A program made the position numbers and the translations under genes. A stretch of 64,000 nt of DNA from Portibacter marinus (lineage in GTDB: Bacteria > Bacteroidota > Bacteroidia > Chitinophagales > Saprospiraceae): contig NZ_JAJNKB010000001.1 in NCBI RefSeq assembly GCF_021533195.1, positions 124,001 through 188,000 of the forward strand, in the 5' to 3' direction. The notes under the pieces were generated by a model. It did not search any database, was not told the DNA's origin, and saw only the letters and a program-made list of their open reading frames with translations. Positions 37,298 through 46,081 of the stretch are shown here, piece after piece. Each line of letters starts with the position of its first letter. Positions within the stretch are counted from its first letter, which is position 1.

Positions 37298-37894
37298 ATG
37301 GCTTACGATAAATTCAAAGTATTAAGAAGTACGGCTGTTCCCATGCCCATTGAAAATGTGGATACAGACCAGATCATACCTGCCCGATTTTTAAAGGCAA
37401 CCGAACGTAAGGGATTTGGTGACAATCTATTCCGGGATTGGAGGTATAATAGTGATGGTAGCCCCAAAGCTGATTTTGTACTGAACAATCCAACCTACTC
37501 CGGAAAAATATTGGTAGGAGGTAAAAATTTCGGTTCCGGATCTTCGCGTGAACACGCAGCATGGGCCGTTTACGATTATGGATTCAGATGTGTGATTTCA
37601 TCTTTCTTTGCAGACATATTTCGAGGAAACTGCCTGAATGTCGGTGTCCTGCCTGTACAGGTCAGCGCTTCATTTCTAAATAAAATTTTTACTGAAATTG
37701 AGAAAAATGCGGATGCTGAGTTTGAAGTGAATTTGCCGGAACAGACTGTGACTATTCTGGCAACTGGTGATCAGGAAAAATTCGATATCAATGGTTATAA
37801 GAAAGATAACATGCTCAATGGCTTTGACGATATAGATTATCTGAGCAATATGAAATCTGAGATCGAGGAATTTGCTTCTGGACTACCCTTCTAG
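37298..37894 (+). CDS. leuD: 3-isopropylmalate dehydratase small subunit
   Basis: Small subunit of the LeuCD isomerase. From the ATG at 37298 it has 198 residues; the start MAYDKFKVLRSTAVPMPIEN followed by VDTDQIIPARFL is typical. The swivelling-domain loop GKNFGSGSSREHAAWA (about 72-87) is present. The gene starts 34 bases after leuC and its stop codon directly abuts the ATG of the acyltransferase gene (37894/37895), so translation is probably coupled. An upstream extension of the frame to 37247 overlaps leuC and is not used. Confidence 0.96.
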   Translation: MAYDKFKVLRSTAVPMPIENVDTDQIIPARFLKATERKGFGDNLFRDWRYNSDGSPKADFVLNNPTYSGKILVGGKNFGSGSSREHAAWAVYDYGFRCVISSFFADIFRGNCLNVGVLPVQVSASFLNKIFTEIEKNADAEFEVNLPEQTVTILATGDQEKFDINGYKKDNMLNGFDDIDYLSNMKSEIEEFASGLPF

Positions 37895-39415
37895 ATGATG
37901 ACCAAGCGTAAATTGGAAATAATGGACACCACCCTAAGAGATGGTGAACAGACTTCAGGAGTATCTTTCTCAGAATCTGAAAAGCTTACGCTTGCCAAAT
38001 TGCTTTTAGAAGAACTTTTAGTAGATAGAATTGAGGTTGCTTCGGCAAGGGTTTCCGAAGGAGAAATGCGGGCTGTAAAGGAAATTACTTCCTGGGCAGG
38101 AAGTCGTAATTTAAGGGAGCGAATAGAAGTGCTAACATTTGTTGATGGAGGGAAATCGCTTGACTGGATGAGTGAAGCTCGCGCCGTTGTTCAAAATTTA
38201 TTGACCAAAGGCTCCATGAATCATCTAACTCACCAATTGAAAAAAACTCCGGAACAACATTTTGCAGAGATTCATGAGTGTATTGAACAAGCTTTGCAAA
38301 AAGGGATAAAAACCAATGTCTACCTGGAAGACTGGAGCAACGGGATGCGGAACTCGAAATCCTATGTTTTTGACTACCTTGATTTTATTACCAATGAATC
38401 CATCGAGCGGGTACTATTACCAGATACTTTAGGCATCTTAACCTATGGTGAGACTTATGAATATCTTTCAGAGATCATTGCCAGATATCCTAATACTCAT
38501 TTTGATTTTCATGGTCACAATGACTATGACTTAAGTGTTGCCAATGTGATGGAAGCCCTTAAAGCAGGTGTTCACGGCTTGCACCTTACCATTAATGGGA
38601 TGGGAGAACGCGCTGGAAATGCGCCCTTAGCTTCCGTGGTTGCGGTCATTAACGATTTTATGGATGAAATTGAGATAGGGGTGAAGGAATCTGCATTGTA
38701 CAAGGTAAGTCAACTCGTTTCAAACTTTTCAGGTTTTGGTGTACCGGTGAACAAGCCCATAGTGGGTGAAAATGTTTTTACACAAACTGCAGGCATCCAT
38801 GCAGATGGCGACAGTAAGAAAAATTTATATTTCAATGATTTACTTCCGGAGAGATTTGGTCGAAAGCGGAAGTATGCTCTTGGCAAAAACAGTGGGAAGG
38901 CAAACATCAAGAAGAACCTGCAGGAATTGGGACTGAGTCTGAATGACGAAGACTTGAAAAAGGTGACGCAACGCATTATTGAGCTGGGAGATAAAAAAGA
39001 GATCGTTACTAAGTACGATTTGCCATTTATAATTTCTGATGTATTGGACAGCAGTAAGCTCCAAAAGAATGTCATTATAAAATCATATGTGCTGACTCAT
39101 GCTAAAGGACTGAGACCTTCCACCTCCATTTCTCTTGAAATGAATGGTGAAGAGATCGAGGCGCACGCGCAAGGTGACGGGCAATACGATGCTTTTATTA
39201 ATGCGCTTCGAAAAATTTATGCAGCCAAGCAAATGGCCTTTCCCAAACTGGTCGATTATGCTGTACGAATACCCAGGGGGAGTGATTCAGATGCCTTATG
39301 TGAAACCATTATTTCATGGGAGACCAAAACGGGAACCATTAAAACAAGAGGTTTAGATTCAGATCAAACGGTCTCGGCGATCAAAGCGACTGAAAAGATG
39401 CTGAATTTGATATAA
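37895..39415 (+). CDS. cimA: (R)-citramalate synthase (Leptospira type)
   Basis: Condenses pyruvate and acetyl-CoA to citramalate, the first step of the threonine-independent isoleucine route, or at least belongs to that family. The TIM-barrel domain covers about 1-320 and the LeuA-type regulatory domain about 370-500. Residues known to matter in Leptospira interrogans citramalate synthase (R16, D17, L81, L104, Y144, E146, H302, D304, Y312 from memory) match Arg15, Asp16, Leu80, Leu103, Tyr143, Glu145, His302, Asp304 and Tyr312 here. The stretches NVYLEDWSNGMRNS and FHGHNDYDLSVAN are shared. An ordinary 2-isopropylmalate synthase is the alternative. A second ATG at 37898 could also serve. Confidence 0.75.
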   Translation: MMTKRKLEIMDTTLRDGEQTSGVSFSESEKLTLAKLLLEELLVDRIEVASARVSEGEMRAVKEITSWAGSRNLRERIEVLTFVDGGKSLDWMSEARAVVQNLLTKGSMNHLTHQLKKTPEQHFAEIHECIEQALQKGIKTNVYLEDWSNGMRNSKSYVFDYLDFITNESIERVLLPDTLGILTYGETYEYLSEIIARYPNTHFDFHGHNDYDLSVANVMEALKAGVHGLHLTINGMGERAGNAPLASVVAVINDFMDEIEIGVKESALYKVSQLVSNFSGFGVPVNKPIVGENVFTQTAGIHADGDSKKNLYFNDLLPERFGRKRKYALGKNSGKANIKKNLQELGLSLNDEDLKKVTQRIIELGDKKEIVTKYDLPFIISDVLDSSKLQKNVIIKSYVLTHAKGLRPSTSISLEMNGEEIEAHAQGDGQYDAFINALRKIYAAKQMAFPKLVDYAVRIPRGSDSDALCETIISWETKTGTIKTRGLDSDQTVSAIKATEKMLNLI

Positions 39416-39441
39416 CTGACAAAACAAATACGAATATAAAA

Positions 39442-40497
39442 ATGAATTTAAAAATTGCACTATTGGCCGGAGATGGGATTGGCCCGGAAGTGATTGATCA
39501 GGCAGTGAAAGTATGTAATGCAATTGCCACCAGATTCGATCATCATATCGAATGGAAGCCTGCATTAACGGGAGCTGCAGCGATAGATGCAGTGGGGGAA
39601 CCCTACCCTGATGAGACGCACGAAATCTGTGTCAGTTCCGATGCTGTGCTATTTGGAGCCATAGGTCATCCTCGATTTGACAATGATCCTTCGGCAAAGG
39701 TCAGACCGGAACAAGGATTGCTAAAAATGAGAAAGAAACTGGGGTTGTTTGCCAATGTAAGACCCACTTTTACCTTCCCATCGCTGATCGATAAATCACC
39801 TTTAAGGAGGGAGCGAATAGAGGGTACAGATCTGGTATTTCTCAGAGAGTTGACAGGAGGTATATATTTTGGACAAAGAGGTCGTAAAGACAATGGTGAG
39901 ACGGCCTTTGATACTTGCACCTATACCAGAGCAGAGGTGGTACGGATAGCAAAGAAAGGCTTTGAAATCGCGATGAAGAGATCTAAAAAGCTTTGCTGTG
40001 TGGACAAAGCGAATGTGTTAGAAACTTCCAGACTGTGGAGAGAGACCTTTCAAAGGATGGAAAAAGATTATCCTGAAGTAGAGGTTTCCTATGAATTTGT
40101 GGATGCCGTAGCCATGCGTTTGGTTCAATGGCCCAATGCCTACGATGTATTGGTGACCATGAATTTATTTGGTGATATTCTCACCGATGAAGCTTCTGTT
40201 ATCTCTGGTTCCATGGGATTAATGCCTTCCGCATCCGTTGGAGAAAGTATCGGACTTTATGAACCCATTCATGGGTCCTATCCACAGGCTGCAGGAAAAA
40301 ATATTGCTAATCCTCTAGCGACTGTGTTATCAGCCGCTATGATGTTTGAAGATCTTAATTTAGATGAGGAAGCACAAGCCATCAGAGAAGTCGTTAATCA
40401 ATCGCTATCAGAAGGAATTGTTACCGAAGATCTGGCTGATGGAAATAAATCATATAAAACCAGTGAAGTAGGCGACTGGTTAGCTAAAAACATTTAA
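39442..40497 (+). CDS. leuB: 3-isopropylmalate dehydrogenase
   Basis: NAD-dependent oxidative decarboxylase that acts on 3-isopropylmalate, and on 3-methylmalate in the citramalate route. The 351 residues are full length. Visible motifs are the start [16 protein letters not shown], the substrate-binding [21 protein letters not shown], the [21 protein letters not shown] loop, and [22 protein letters not shown] for cofactor and metal contact. It lies 26 bases after the acyltransferase gene and one base before the VOC-protein gene, firmly inside the operon. Confidence 0.96.
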   Translation: MNLKIALLAGDGIGPEVIDQAVKVCNAIATRFDHHIEWKPALTGAAAIDAVGEPYPDETHEICVSSDAVLFGAIGHPRFDNDPSAKVRPEQGLLKMRKKLGLFANVRPTFTFPSLIDKSPLRRERIEGTDLVFLRELTGGIYFGQRGRKDNGETAFDTCTYTRAEVVRIAKKGFEIAMKRSKKLCCVDKANVLETSRLWRETFQRMEKDYPEVEVSYEFVDAVAMRLVQWPNAYDVLVTMNLFGDILTDEASVISGSMGLMPSASVGESIGLYEPIHGSYPQAAGKNIANPLATVLSAAMMFEDLNLDEEAQAIREVVNQSLSEGIVTEDLADGNKSYKTSEVGDWLAKNI

Positions 40498-40498
40498 T

Positions 40499-40918
40499 AT
40501 GAGTATCCAACCATTTCATTTAGCGATACCAGTTGAAAATCTCTCAAGAGCGCGCGCTTTTTATGGCAATGTTTTGAATTGTTCTGAGGGACGCAGTGAT
40601 GACCAATGGGTTGACTTTGACTTTTACGGACATCAATTGGTCATTCATGTAAAGGAGAATTATGTAGCTGATCAAAGTAGCAACCCAGTAGATGGGCATG
40701 ATGTTCCAATTCCTCATTTTGGTGTCGTGCTTAAGTGGGAAGATTGGGAAGTTTTGGCCGACCGGCTCAAAAAACATGAACTTCAATTTATCATTGAACC
40801 TTACATCCGGTTTAAAGGCCTTCCCGGGGAACAGGCTACGATGTTTTTCAAGGATACGGAAGGAAATGCTTTAGAATTTAAAGCTTTCAAGGATATAGGC
40901 CAATTATTTGCCAAATAA
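40499..40918 (+). CDS. VOC-superfamily protein (glyoxalase/dioxygenase-like)
   Basis: Cytoplasmic protein of 139 residues with the vicinal oxygen chelate fold: [22 protein letters not shown] at the start and GNALEFKAF near the end. The metal-ligand pattern H (residue 7), H (residue 50, in YGHQLVIHV), H (residue 75) and E (residue 129) is plausible by spacing. Such proteins isomerise, cleave or detoxify small keto or diol compounds. It starts 1 base after the leuB stop, so it belongs to the leu operon, but I know of no standard leucine step for it. The substrate is unknown. Confidence 0.85.
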   Translation: MSIQPFHLAIPVENLSRARAFYGNVLNCSEGRSDDQWVDFDFYGHQLVIHVKENYVADQSSNPVDGHDVPIPHFGVVLKWEDWEVLADRLKKHELQFIIEPYIRFKGLPGEQATMFFKDTEGNALEFKAFKDIGQLFAK

Positions 40919-40930
40919 ACTTATTGATCA

Positions 40931-41884
40931 ATGGATCATTCTGTACTAAAGGTAGCATTGGCACAAATCGCCCCCATATGGCTAGACAAAAGTGCTACCA
41001 TCGATAAAGTCATACAATGGATTAACAAAGCGGGCGCAGAAAAAGCTGATCTCGTTACATTTGGAGAAGCCATTCTACCTGGATATCCCTATTGGGTTTC
41101 CCTAACAGATGGAGCTCAATTCAACTCTAAAATTCAGAAGGAAGTTCATGCGCACTATGTCAAGAATGCCATTGAGATTAATAAAGGTGATTTGGATGGA
41201 ATATGCAAGGCTGCACATAGCAATAACATTGCGGTATATTTGGGAACCATAGAACGTGCCCCAGACCGGGGAAATCACAGCATCTATTGTTCGTTAATTT
41301 ATATCAGTCAGAAAGGTGAAATTCAATCCATTCACCGCAAATTGCAGCCAACTTTCGAAGAACGTCTTACCTGGGCACCTGGCGATGGAAATGGTTTACA
41401 AGTCCATGGCTTGAAAACTTTCACTGTGGGTGGATTAAATTGCTGGGAAAATTGGATGCCCTTGTCCAGAACAGCATTGTATGCAATGGGTGAAAATCTT
41501 CACGTGGCAGTTTGGCCTGGGGCAAAAAGAAATACGGAAAACCTTACGCGATTCATCGCTGAAGAATCTAGAAGCTATTCCATAGGAGTATCCGGGCTGA
41601 TGAGAAAGTCAGATTTTCCAGACCATACACCACACCTCGAATTAATATTGGAAAATGCTCCTGAAATTTTGTCGGATGGCGGTTCTTGTATCGCAGGACC
41701 TGATGGTCAGTGGATCTTAGAACCTGTGTGTAATCAGGAAATTCTGCTTACTGCAGAATTAGACTTTAATCGAGTATTGGAAGAAAGACAAAACTTTGAT
41801 CCTGCAGGACATTACAGCAGACCGGATGTGACCAAACTGACTGTCAATCGACAAAGACAGTCCATCATAGAGATAAATGATTAA
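40931..41884 (+). CDS. Carbon-nitrogen hydrolase, nitrilase branch
   Basis: Thiol hydrolase of 317 residues with the Glu-Lys-Cys triad: Glu46 (FGEAILPGYPYW), Lys137 (IHRKLQPTFEERLTW) and Cys171 (GLNCWENWMPLSR). The CWENxMPL stretch is typical of true nitrilases (branch 1), which hydrolyse R-CN to the acid and ammonia, rather than omega-amidases. It is the last gene of the leu operon (12 bases after the VOC gene) and converges on the next gene with a 3-base gap. A link with branched-chain amino acids or their nitriles is inferred only from context. Confidence 0.9.
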   Translation: MDHSVLKVALAQIAPIWLDKSATIDKVIQWINKAGAEKADLVTFGEAILPGYPYWVSLTDGAQFNSKIQKEVHAHYVKNAIEINKGDLDGICKAAHSNNIAVYLGTIERAPDRGNHSIYCSLIYISQKGEIQSIHRKLQPTFEERLTWAPGDGNGLQVHGLKTFTVGGLNCWENWMPLSRTALYAMGENLHVAVWPGAKRNTENLTRFIAEESRSYSIGVSGLMRKSDFPDHTPHLELILENAPEILSDGGSCIAGPDGQWILEPVCNQEILLTAELDFNRVLEERQNFDPAGHYSRPDVTKLTVNRQRQSIIEIND

Positions 41885-41887
41885 CCT

Positions 41888-42490
41888 CTAGCCCATATTC
41901 ATCTCATTCTTATTCAATTCATCTTGCAACTTGCGCATTAACACCTGTTCTTTTTCAAGCGTTTTCTTTCTGTATGCATCAAATTCACTTTTTGTTTTGC
42001 TCAGATTTTCTTTCGCTTTAGCCGTTACAGCATGGCTTCGATTAAATCTGAAAATATAGAAAATCAATGCACCTAATAGTCCTAGAATCAAGCTCCACAT
42101 CATAGTATTATAAGTGCTTTTATTGAGCAAGATACCGAAAAGCGAAAAACTGTCTTTTTCCTTATTCACTTGTGCCAAATCAGATTGCAACGTTTCTACC
42201 TTACTTTTCATGGAATCGACACTTTCCTCCTGCATAATGATTGTACGATTCAGATTTGCTATTTCATTATTATTGGATTCAAGTGTGTCAGCAACGTTGC
42301 CATAAAATTTGTTGAGGAAATCCTTGCGAACCACCTTATACTGTTGGTAATTATTTGATTTATCAAGCAAGTAATCGTATTGTGAATCTATAGTACCATC
42401 ATTTAGGGAACCCGTATTTTCATTGCTTCCCTGTCCTGTCAGTACAGAAACCCATAAAAAAGCCAAGGCGTAAAAGATTAAATTTCTCAT
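41888..42490 (-). CDS. Membrane protein with coiled coils, unknown function
   Basis: Protein of 200 residues. A signal peptide (LAFLWVSVLTGQG) is followed by a coiled-coil region (about 60-115), one membrane segment (about 129-150, MMWSLILGLLGALIFYIFRF), and a second coiled coil (about 155-195) predicted to be cytoplasmic. This is a common Bacteroidota conserved type; I recall similar proteins carrying a tRNA methyltransferase label in databases, which the sequence does not support. No catalytic motif is seen. It is monocistronic. Confidence 0.7.
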   Translation of the reverse strand: MRNLIFYALAFLWVSVLTGQGSNENTGSLNDGTIDSQYDYLLDKSNNYQQYKVVRKDFLNKFYGNVADTLESNNNEIANLNRTIIMQEESVDSMKSKVETLQSDLAQVNKEKDSFSLFGILLNKSTYNTMMWSLILGLLGALIFYIFRFNRSHAVTAKAKENLSKTKSEFDAYRKKTLEKEQVLMRKLQDELNKNEMNMG

Positions 42491-42640
42491 TTATTAATCA
42501 TTCTTGTTCTTAAATACTATTACAATCATTGTTCCATTATTGTAAAATTAAGAAGCTAAGGTATTTATCTCTGTGGCGTAGTGCTAGATATCTATGGAAA
42601 AATTGGCTAATATGTCATCGCGAACTACTTAATCCGGGAT

Positions 42641-42677
42641 AAAAAAAATACCCCAGCGAAATTAATCACTGAGGTAT
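42641..42677 (-). terminator. Rho-independent terminator of the DJ-1/PfpI gene
   Basis: Minus-strand hairpin ATACCTCAG / CTGGGGTAT (one G-T pair) with a 12-base loop, directly followed by a run of seven T. It lies 44 bases after the stop codon. Confidence 0.8.
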
Positions 42678-42720
42678 ATCTCATAGTGCTTCATTAACTA
42701 ATCAATGAAGTTGTATGGTT

Positions 42721-43281
42721 TTATGCGGTTTGAAGTTGGTGTTTTCCTTCCCTGACTTCTTCTACCATCTTGTTGCAGAAAGCAGGCAAGTCATTTGGGT
42801 TTCGGCTTGTGACCAATCCCTGGTCTACTACCACTTCTTTGTCATACCAGGTTGCTCCAGCATTCATCATATCTGTCTTGATTGACTCAAATGAGGTGAT
42901 TTTTCTACCTTCCAGTACATCAGCCTCTGCTAGCAACCAAGGTGCGTGACATATAGCACCTACTGGCTTATGACTCTTGAAGAATGAACGTACAAAACTA
43001 ACTGCCTTTTCATTTCTTCGCAACTTGTCTGGATTAATCACACCGCCTGGCAACATTAAAGCATTATAATCGCTCTCGTTTGCTTCATCCAGTGTTTTGG
43101 TTACTGAAAATTCAGATCCCCAATTTCCATCCTTCCAAGATTTAATTTTACCGGACTTCTCGGATATAATATCTACCTTCATACCAGCATCTTCAAATGC
43201 TTGACGTGGTCTGGTAAATTCTGACTCCTCAAATCCATCTGTTGCGAGTATCGCAACTCTCTTTTTACTCATATTTTCCAT
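42721..43281 (-). CDS. DJ-1/PfpI-family protein
   Basis: Cytoplasmic protein of 186 residues in the PfpI/YraA group of the DJ-1 superfamily, linked to stress response, deglycase or protease activities. The nucleophilic elbow GAICHAPWLLAEA carries Cys111 with the neighbouring His112. The acidic residues Glu18/Glu19 in DGFEESEF complete the usual Cys-Glu pair. The C-terminal ITSRNPNDLPAFCNKMVEE-like end is typical. A start at the second Met (residue 4) is possible. It has its own terminator. Confidence 0.92.
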   Translation of the reverse strand: MENMSKKRVAILATDGFEESEFTRPRQAFEDAGMKVDIISEKSGKIKSWKDGNWGSEFSVTKTLDEANESDYNALMLPGGVINPDKLRRNEKAVSFVRSFFKSHKPVGAICHAPWLLAEADVLEGRKITSFESIKTDMMNAGATWYDKEVVVDQGLVTSRNPNDLPAFCNKMVEEVREGKHQLQTA

Positions 43282-43492
43282 TTGTCTAGTAAATTTTGTG
43301 AAACAAATATTTCAATAATACCTATTCGTTTCAATTGTCAAATAAATAATTGTGATGTATTATAATCGCAATTACAATCATCATACGACTTTACCTAAGA
43401 TTTTGTTCGAATCGTATGCCACATTTTTTATATAAGTTCGAGATAGTATGGCTTTGGATGAAACCAGAAGCTTGAAAATGGGTTAATAGAAT

Positions 43493-43939
43493 ATGAAATT
43501 AACTTTACAGCAGCATCAGGGAGCTTTCATCTTTCTAACGTTAATTCCCACTTTGATCTACTTACCGCTAGGAGCGCTGCAGTTGGTGGGTAGCCTTAGT
43601 TTGGTTGAGGTATTTTTGATAACCACCGCCTTAGCAAGTGTTACTGCTTACTACATCTTTAGTAATAGATTGTTTAGAAGAAGGGAAAGTTTTGACATGC
43701 GACTCAGTTTTTTGTTTTATGCCAATTATCTGATGTATATGATCATCGTGCTCATTTCGTTTAATCTGATCGTTATAGCCGGTTTTCTTTACAGTGAGCA
43801 GGTACCTATGGGAATGAACCTCCTACCCGAGCAGGCCACCAGCCTTTTACTGCTTGGAATATATCTGCTACTGATTAGCAGCTTGGGCATGTATTACCAT
43901 AGCTTTATCAAGAAGAAAATCAAGCAAGCATCTAAGTAA
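43493..43939 (+). CDS. Four-helix membrane protein of unknown function
   Basis: Protein of 148 residues with four clear hydrophobic segments (about 12-31, 37-56, 72-96 and 113-135) and a basic C-terminus (KKKIKQASK). No family motif is recognised. Its end overlaps the next, convergent gene by 8 bases. The spacing of charged residues suggests both termini are inside. Confidence 0.65.
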   Translation: MKLTLQQHQGAFIFLTLIPTLIYLPLGALQLVGSLSLVEVFLITTALASVTAYYIFSNRLFRRRESFDMRLSFLFYANYLMYMIIVLISFNLIVIAGFLYSEQVPMGMNLLPEQATSLLLLGIYLLLISSLGMYYHSFIKKKIKQASK

Positions 43940-44366
43940 GCCAACCTTTTTTTTCACATTTTCTGGCATACCAATAAAGTGCAAAACTGACTATTGGGAG
44001 GATAATCGTAATCGCAATTTGTCCGAATCCATAAAAGGCCTTGGCTTCATTGATAAACAGATTGAAAGTACATTGAATGGTGACTGCAAAGAAACCTATC
44101 AGAAAAAGTGGTACCGCAAGTTTTTTTCGAAAGAGTAAAAAGACGCAGGCAAATGTGGAAATGAAAACAGCGATGGCAAAAACAACAATATACCACAGGG
44201 GTAAATTGTCCATTATTTCCAACATCTCTGGTGTAAAGTTGGCTCTCCACGATTCAGTGTTCATTGCTTGTGCAAAAAATTGGCTCACTCCGGCCAGGTT
44301 CCATAGAAGTGCTAAAACAACTATTATCCAAAATAGATATCCGGGTTTTGAAGTTGAAGTACTCAT
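43932..44366 (-). CDS. Four-helix membrane protein (loosely 'sugar transporter'-annotated type)
   Basis: Protein of 144 residues with four hydrophobic segments (about 10-30, 57-79, 85-103, 110-132). An external loop of about 25 residues between helices 1 and 2 contains MNTESWRANFTPEML. Similar Bacteroidota proteins are often labelled sugar transporter without evidence. I see no transport signature and leave the function open. It is divergent from the ABC-F gene. Confidence 0.65.
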   Translation of the reverse strand: MSTSTSKPGYLFWIIVVLALLWNLAGVSQFFAQAMNTESWRANFTPEMLEIMDNLPLWYIVVFAIAVFISTFACVFLLFRKKLAVPLFLIGFFAVTIQCTFNLFINEAKAFYGFGQIAITIILPIVSFALYWYARKCEKKGWLT

Positions 44367-44417
44367 TGATTAACGTTTAGTTTAGACCTTTAAAGTAGTC
44401 ATATTACGATAAATTTG

Positions 44418-44425
44418 TACCTTTG
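44418..44425 (+). promoter_or_regulatory. -7 promoter element of the ABC-F gene
   Basis: TACCTTTG followed by CGGCC, an exact TAnnTTTG match, 22 bases before the start codon. Confidence 0.65.
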
Positions 44426-44446
44426 CGGCCTTAAAATTAAAAGGCA

Positions 44447-46051
44447 ATGATTTCAGCAAATAATATTTCTCTCCAATACGGGAAAAGAGTTTTATTCGAT
44501 GATGTTAACATCACTTTTACCCCTGGCAATTGCTATGGTGTCATCGGTGCCAATGGTGCAGGTAAATCGACTTTTTTGAAGATTCTTTCGGGTGCCATTG
44601 ATGCCAATACAGGTCATATTTCGATTGAACCCGGAAAAAGGATGGCTGTGCTTTCTCAGGATCACAACTCATTCGACAACCACTCCGTGCTTGATACTGT
44701 AATGAAAGGGCACAAGGAATTGTGGAATCTAATGAAAGAAAAGGACGCCATCTACATGAAGCCTGATTTTAGTGATGAAGATGGGATTAAAGCAGGTGAA
44801 TTGGAAGAAAAATTTGCTGAAATGAATGGCTGGAATGCAGAACCCGAAGCAGCAAGTTTATTATCCGGAATCGGTATACACGAAGATCTTCATTATAAGT
44901 CAATGTCAGAATTGTCAGGTGCGGAGAAGGTTCGTGTTTTATTGGCACAAGCCCTGTTCGGTGATCCGGACATTTTGATCCTGGATGAGCCTACTAACGA
45001 TCTGGATATCCAAACGGTGACCTGGTTAGAGGATTTCTTACTTGACTTTAAGAATACAGTGATTGTAGTTTCGCACGACAGGCACTTTTTGGACACAGTT
45101 TGCACACATACGGTAGATATCGACTTTTCTAAAATCAATCTGTTCACCGGAAATTATACCTTTTGGTACGAATCCAGCCAGTTGGCTTTAAGACAAAAGC
45201 TCAATCAAAACAAGAAGGCCGAAACGAAAAAGGCGGAATTGCAGGCATTCATTGACAGATTTAGTGCCAATGCTTCCAAGTCACGACAAGCGACAGCCAA
45301 GAAGAAATTGTTAGAAAAGATCAATGTTGCCGATATCAAACCCAGTAGCCGAAAGTATCCGGGCATTATCTGGGAACCAAAGCGTGAAGTTGGGGATCAA
45401 ATTTTAGAAGTTAAGAACCTCAGTTATTCTGAAAATGGACAATTGTTATTTTCTGATATCAATTTCACCATGAACAAGGGGGACAAGATCACTTTATTGG
45501 GTAAGAACAGTGTAGTTGTAGATGCATTTTACGATGTGCTTGCGGGAAGAAAAGCGCCTGATACCGGAGAGATCAATTGGGGTCAGACCATAACCGTGGA
45601 TGATATGCCTAACGATCACGATCACTTATTCAATCAATCTGTGACTTTGATCGATTGGCTTAGAGAATATTCTGAAGATAAGGATGAAGCCTTTATAAGG
45701 GGCTTTCTCGGAAAAATGCTTTTTTCAGGTCAGGAAAGTCTGAAAATGGCCAACGTTTTGTCGGGAGGTGAGAAAGTCAGATGTATGTTATCAAAATTGA
45801 TGTTGTCGGGTGCCAATTTTTTAATGTTGAATGAACCTACGAACCATCTGGATCTGGAAACAATCACTGCGCTAAATAATTCATTGATCAGCTTTAAAGG
45901 CAACATGATATTCACGTCACGGGATCATACATTTACGCAATCTATTGCCAATAGGATCATTGAATTGAATGATTCCGGCGTTGGATGCTACGATAGTTTA
46001 AAGACTTTTGATGAATATCTGGAAATGAAAGCTGCTCTTGCTGAGAATTGA
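44447..46051 (+). CDS. ABC-F family ATPase, YbiT-like
   Basis: Ribosome-associated ABC-F protein of 534 residues with two nucleotide-binding domains and the linker between them (about 245-320, rich in Lys and Arg, with SANASKSRQATAKKK). The first domain is intact: GANGAGKST (about 36-44), LSGAEKVRVLLAQALF, LILDEPTNDLD and SHDRHF. In the second, the Walker A is replaced (LLGKNSVVVDAF in place of GxNGxGKST), the Walker B Asp is Asn (LMLNEPTNHLD) and the switch His is Arg (TSRDHTF), while the signature LSGGEKVRCML is kept. The second site probably does not hydrolyse ATP. A degenerate second Walker A is, from memory, common in the Bacteroidota/Clostridia branch. Confidence 0.93.
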   Translation: MISANNISLQYGKRVLFDDVNITFTPGNCYGVIGANGAGKSTFLKILSGAIDANTGHISIEPGKRMAVLSQDHNSFDNHSVLDTVMKGHKELWNLMKEKDAIYMKPDFSDEDGIKAGELEEKFAEMNGWNAEPEAASLLSGIGIHEDLHYKSMSELSGAEKVRVLLAQALFGDPDILILDEPTNDLDIQTVTWLEDFLLDFKNTVIVVSHDRHFLDTVCTHTVDIDFSKINLFTGNYTFWYESSQLALRQKLNQNKKAETKKAELQAFIDRFSANASKSRQATAKKKLLEKINVADIKPSSRKYPGIIWEPKREVGDQILEVKNLSYSENGQLLFSDINFTMNKGDKITLLGKNSVVVDAFYDVLAGRKAPDTGEINWGQTITVDDMPNDHDHLFNQSVTLIDWLREYSEDKDEAFIRGFLGKMLFSGQESLKMANVLSGGEKVRCMLSKLMLSGANFLMLNEPTNHLDLETITALNNSLISFKGNMIFTSRDHTFTQSIANRIIELNDSGVGCYDSLKTFDEYLEMKAALAEN

Positions 46052-46081
46052 AGTTGATTTCAGATTCTTTCGTCTGGACCA

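Noticed and set aside
41888-42490. tRNA (guanine-N1)-methyltransferase, a label I recall for similar proteins.
   Set aside because: The protein is a signal peptide, two coiled coils and a membrane helix. It has no SPOUT-type methyltransferase motif, knot or SAM-binding stretch.
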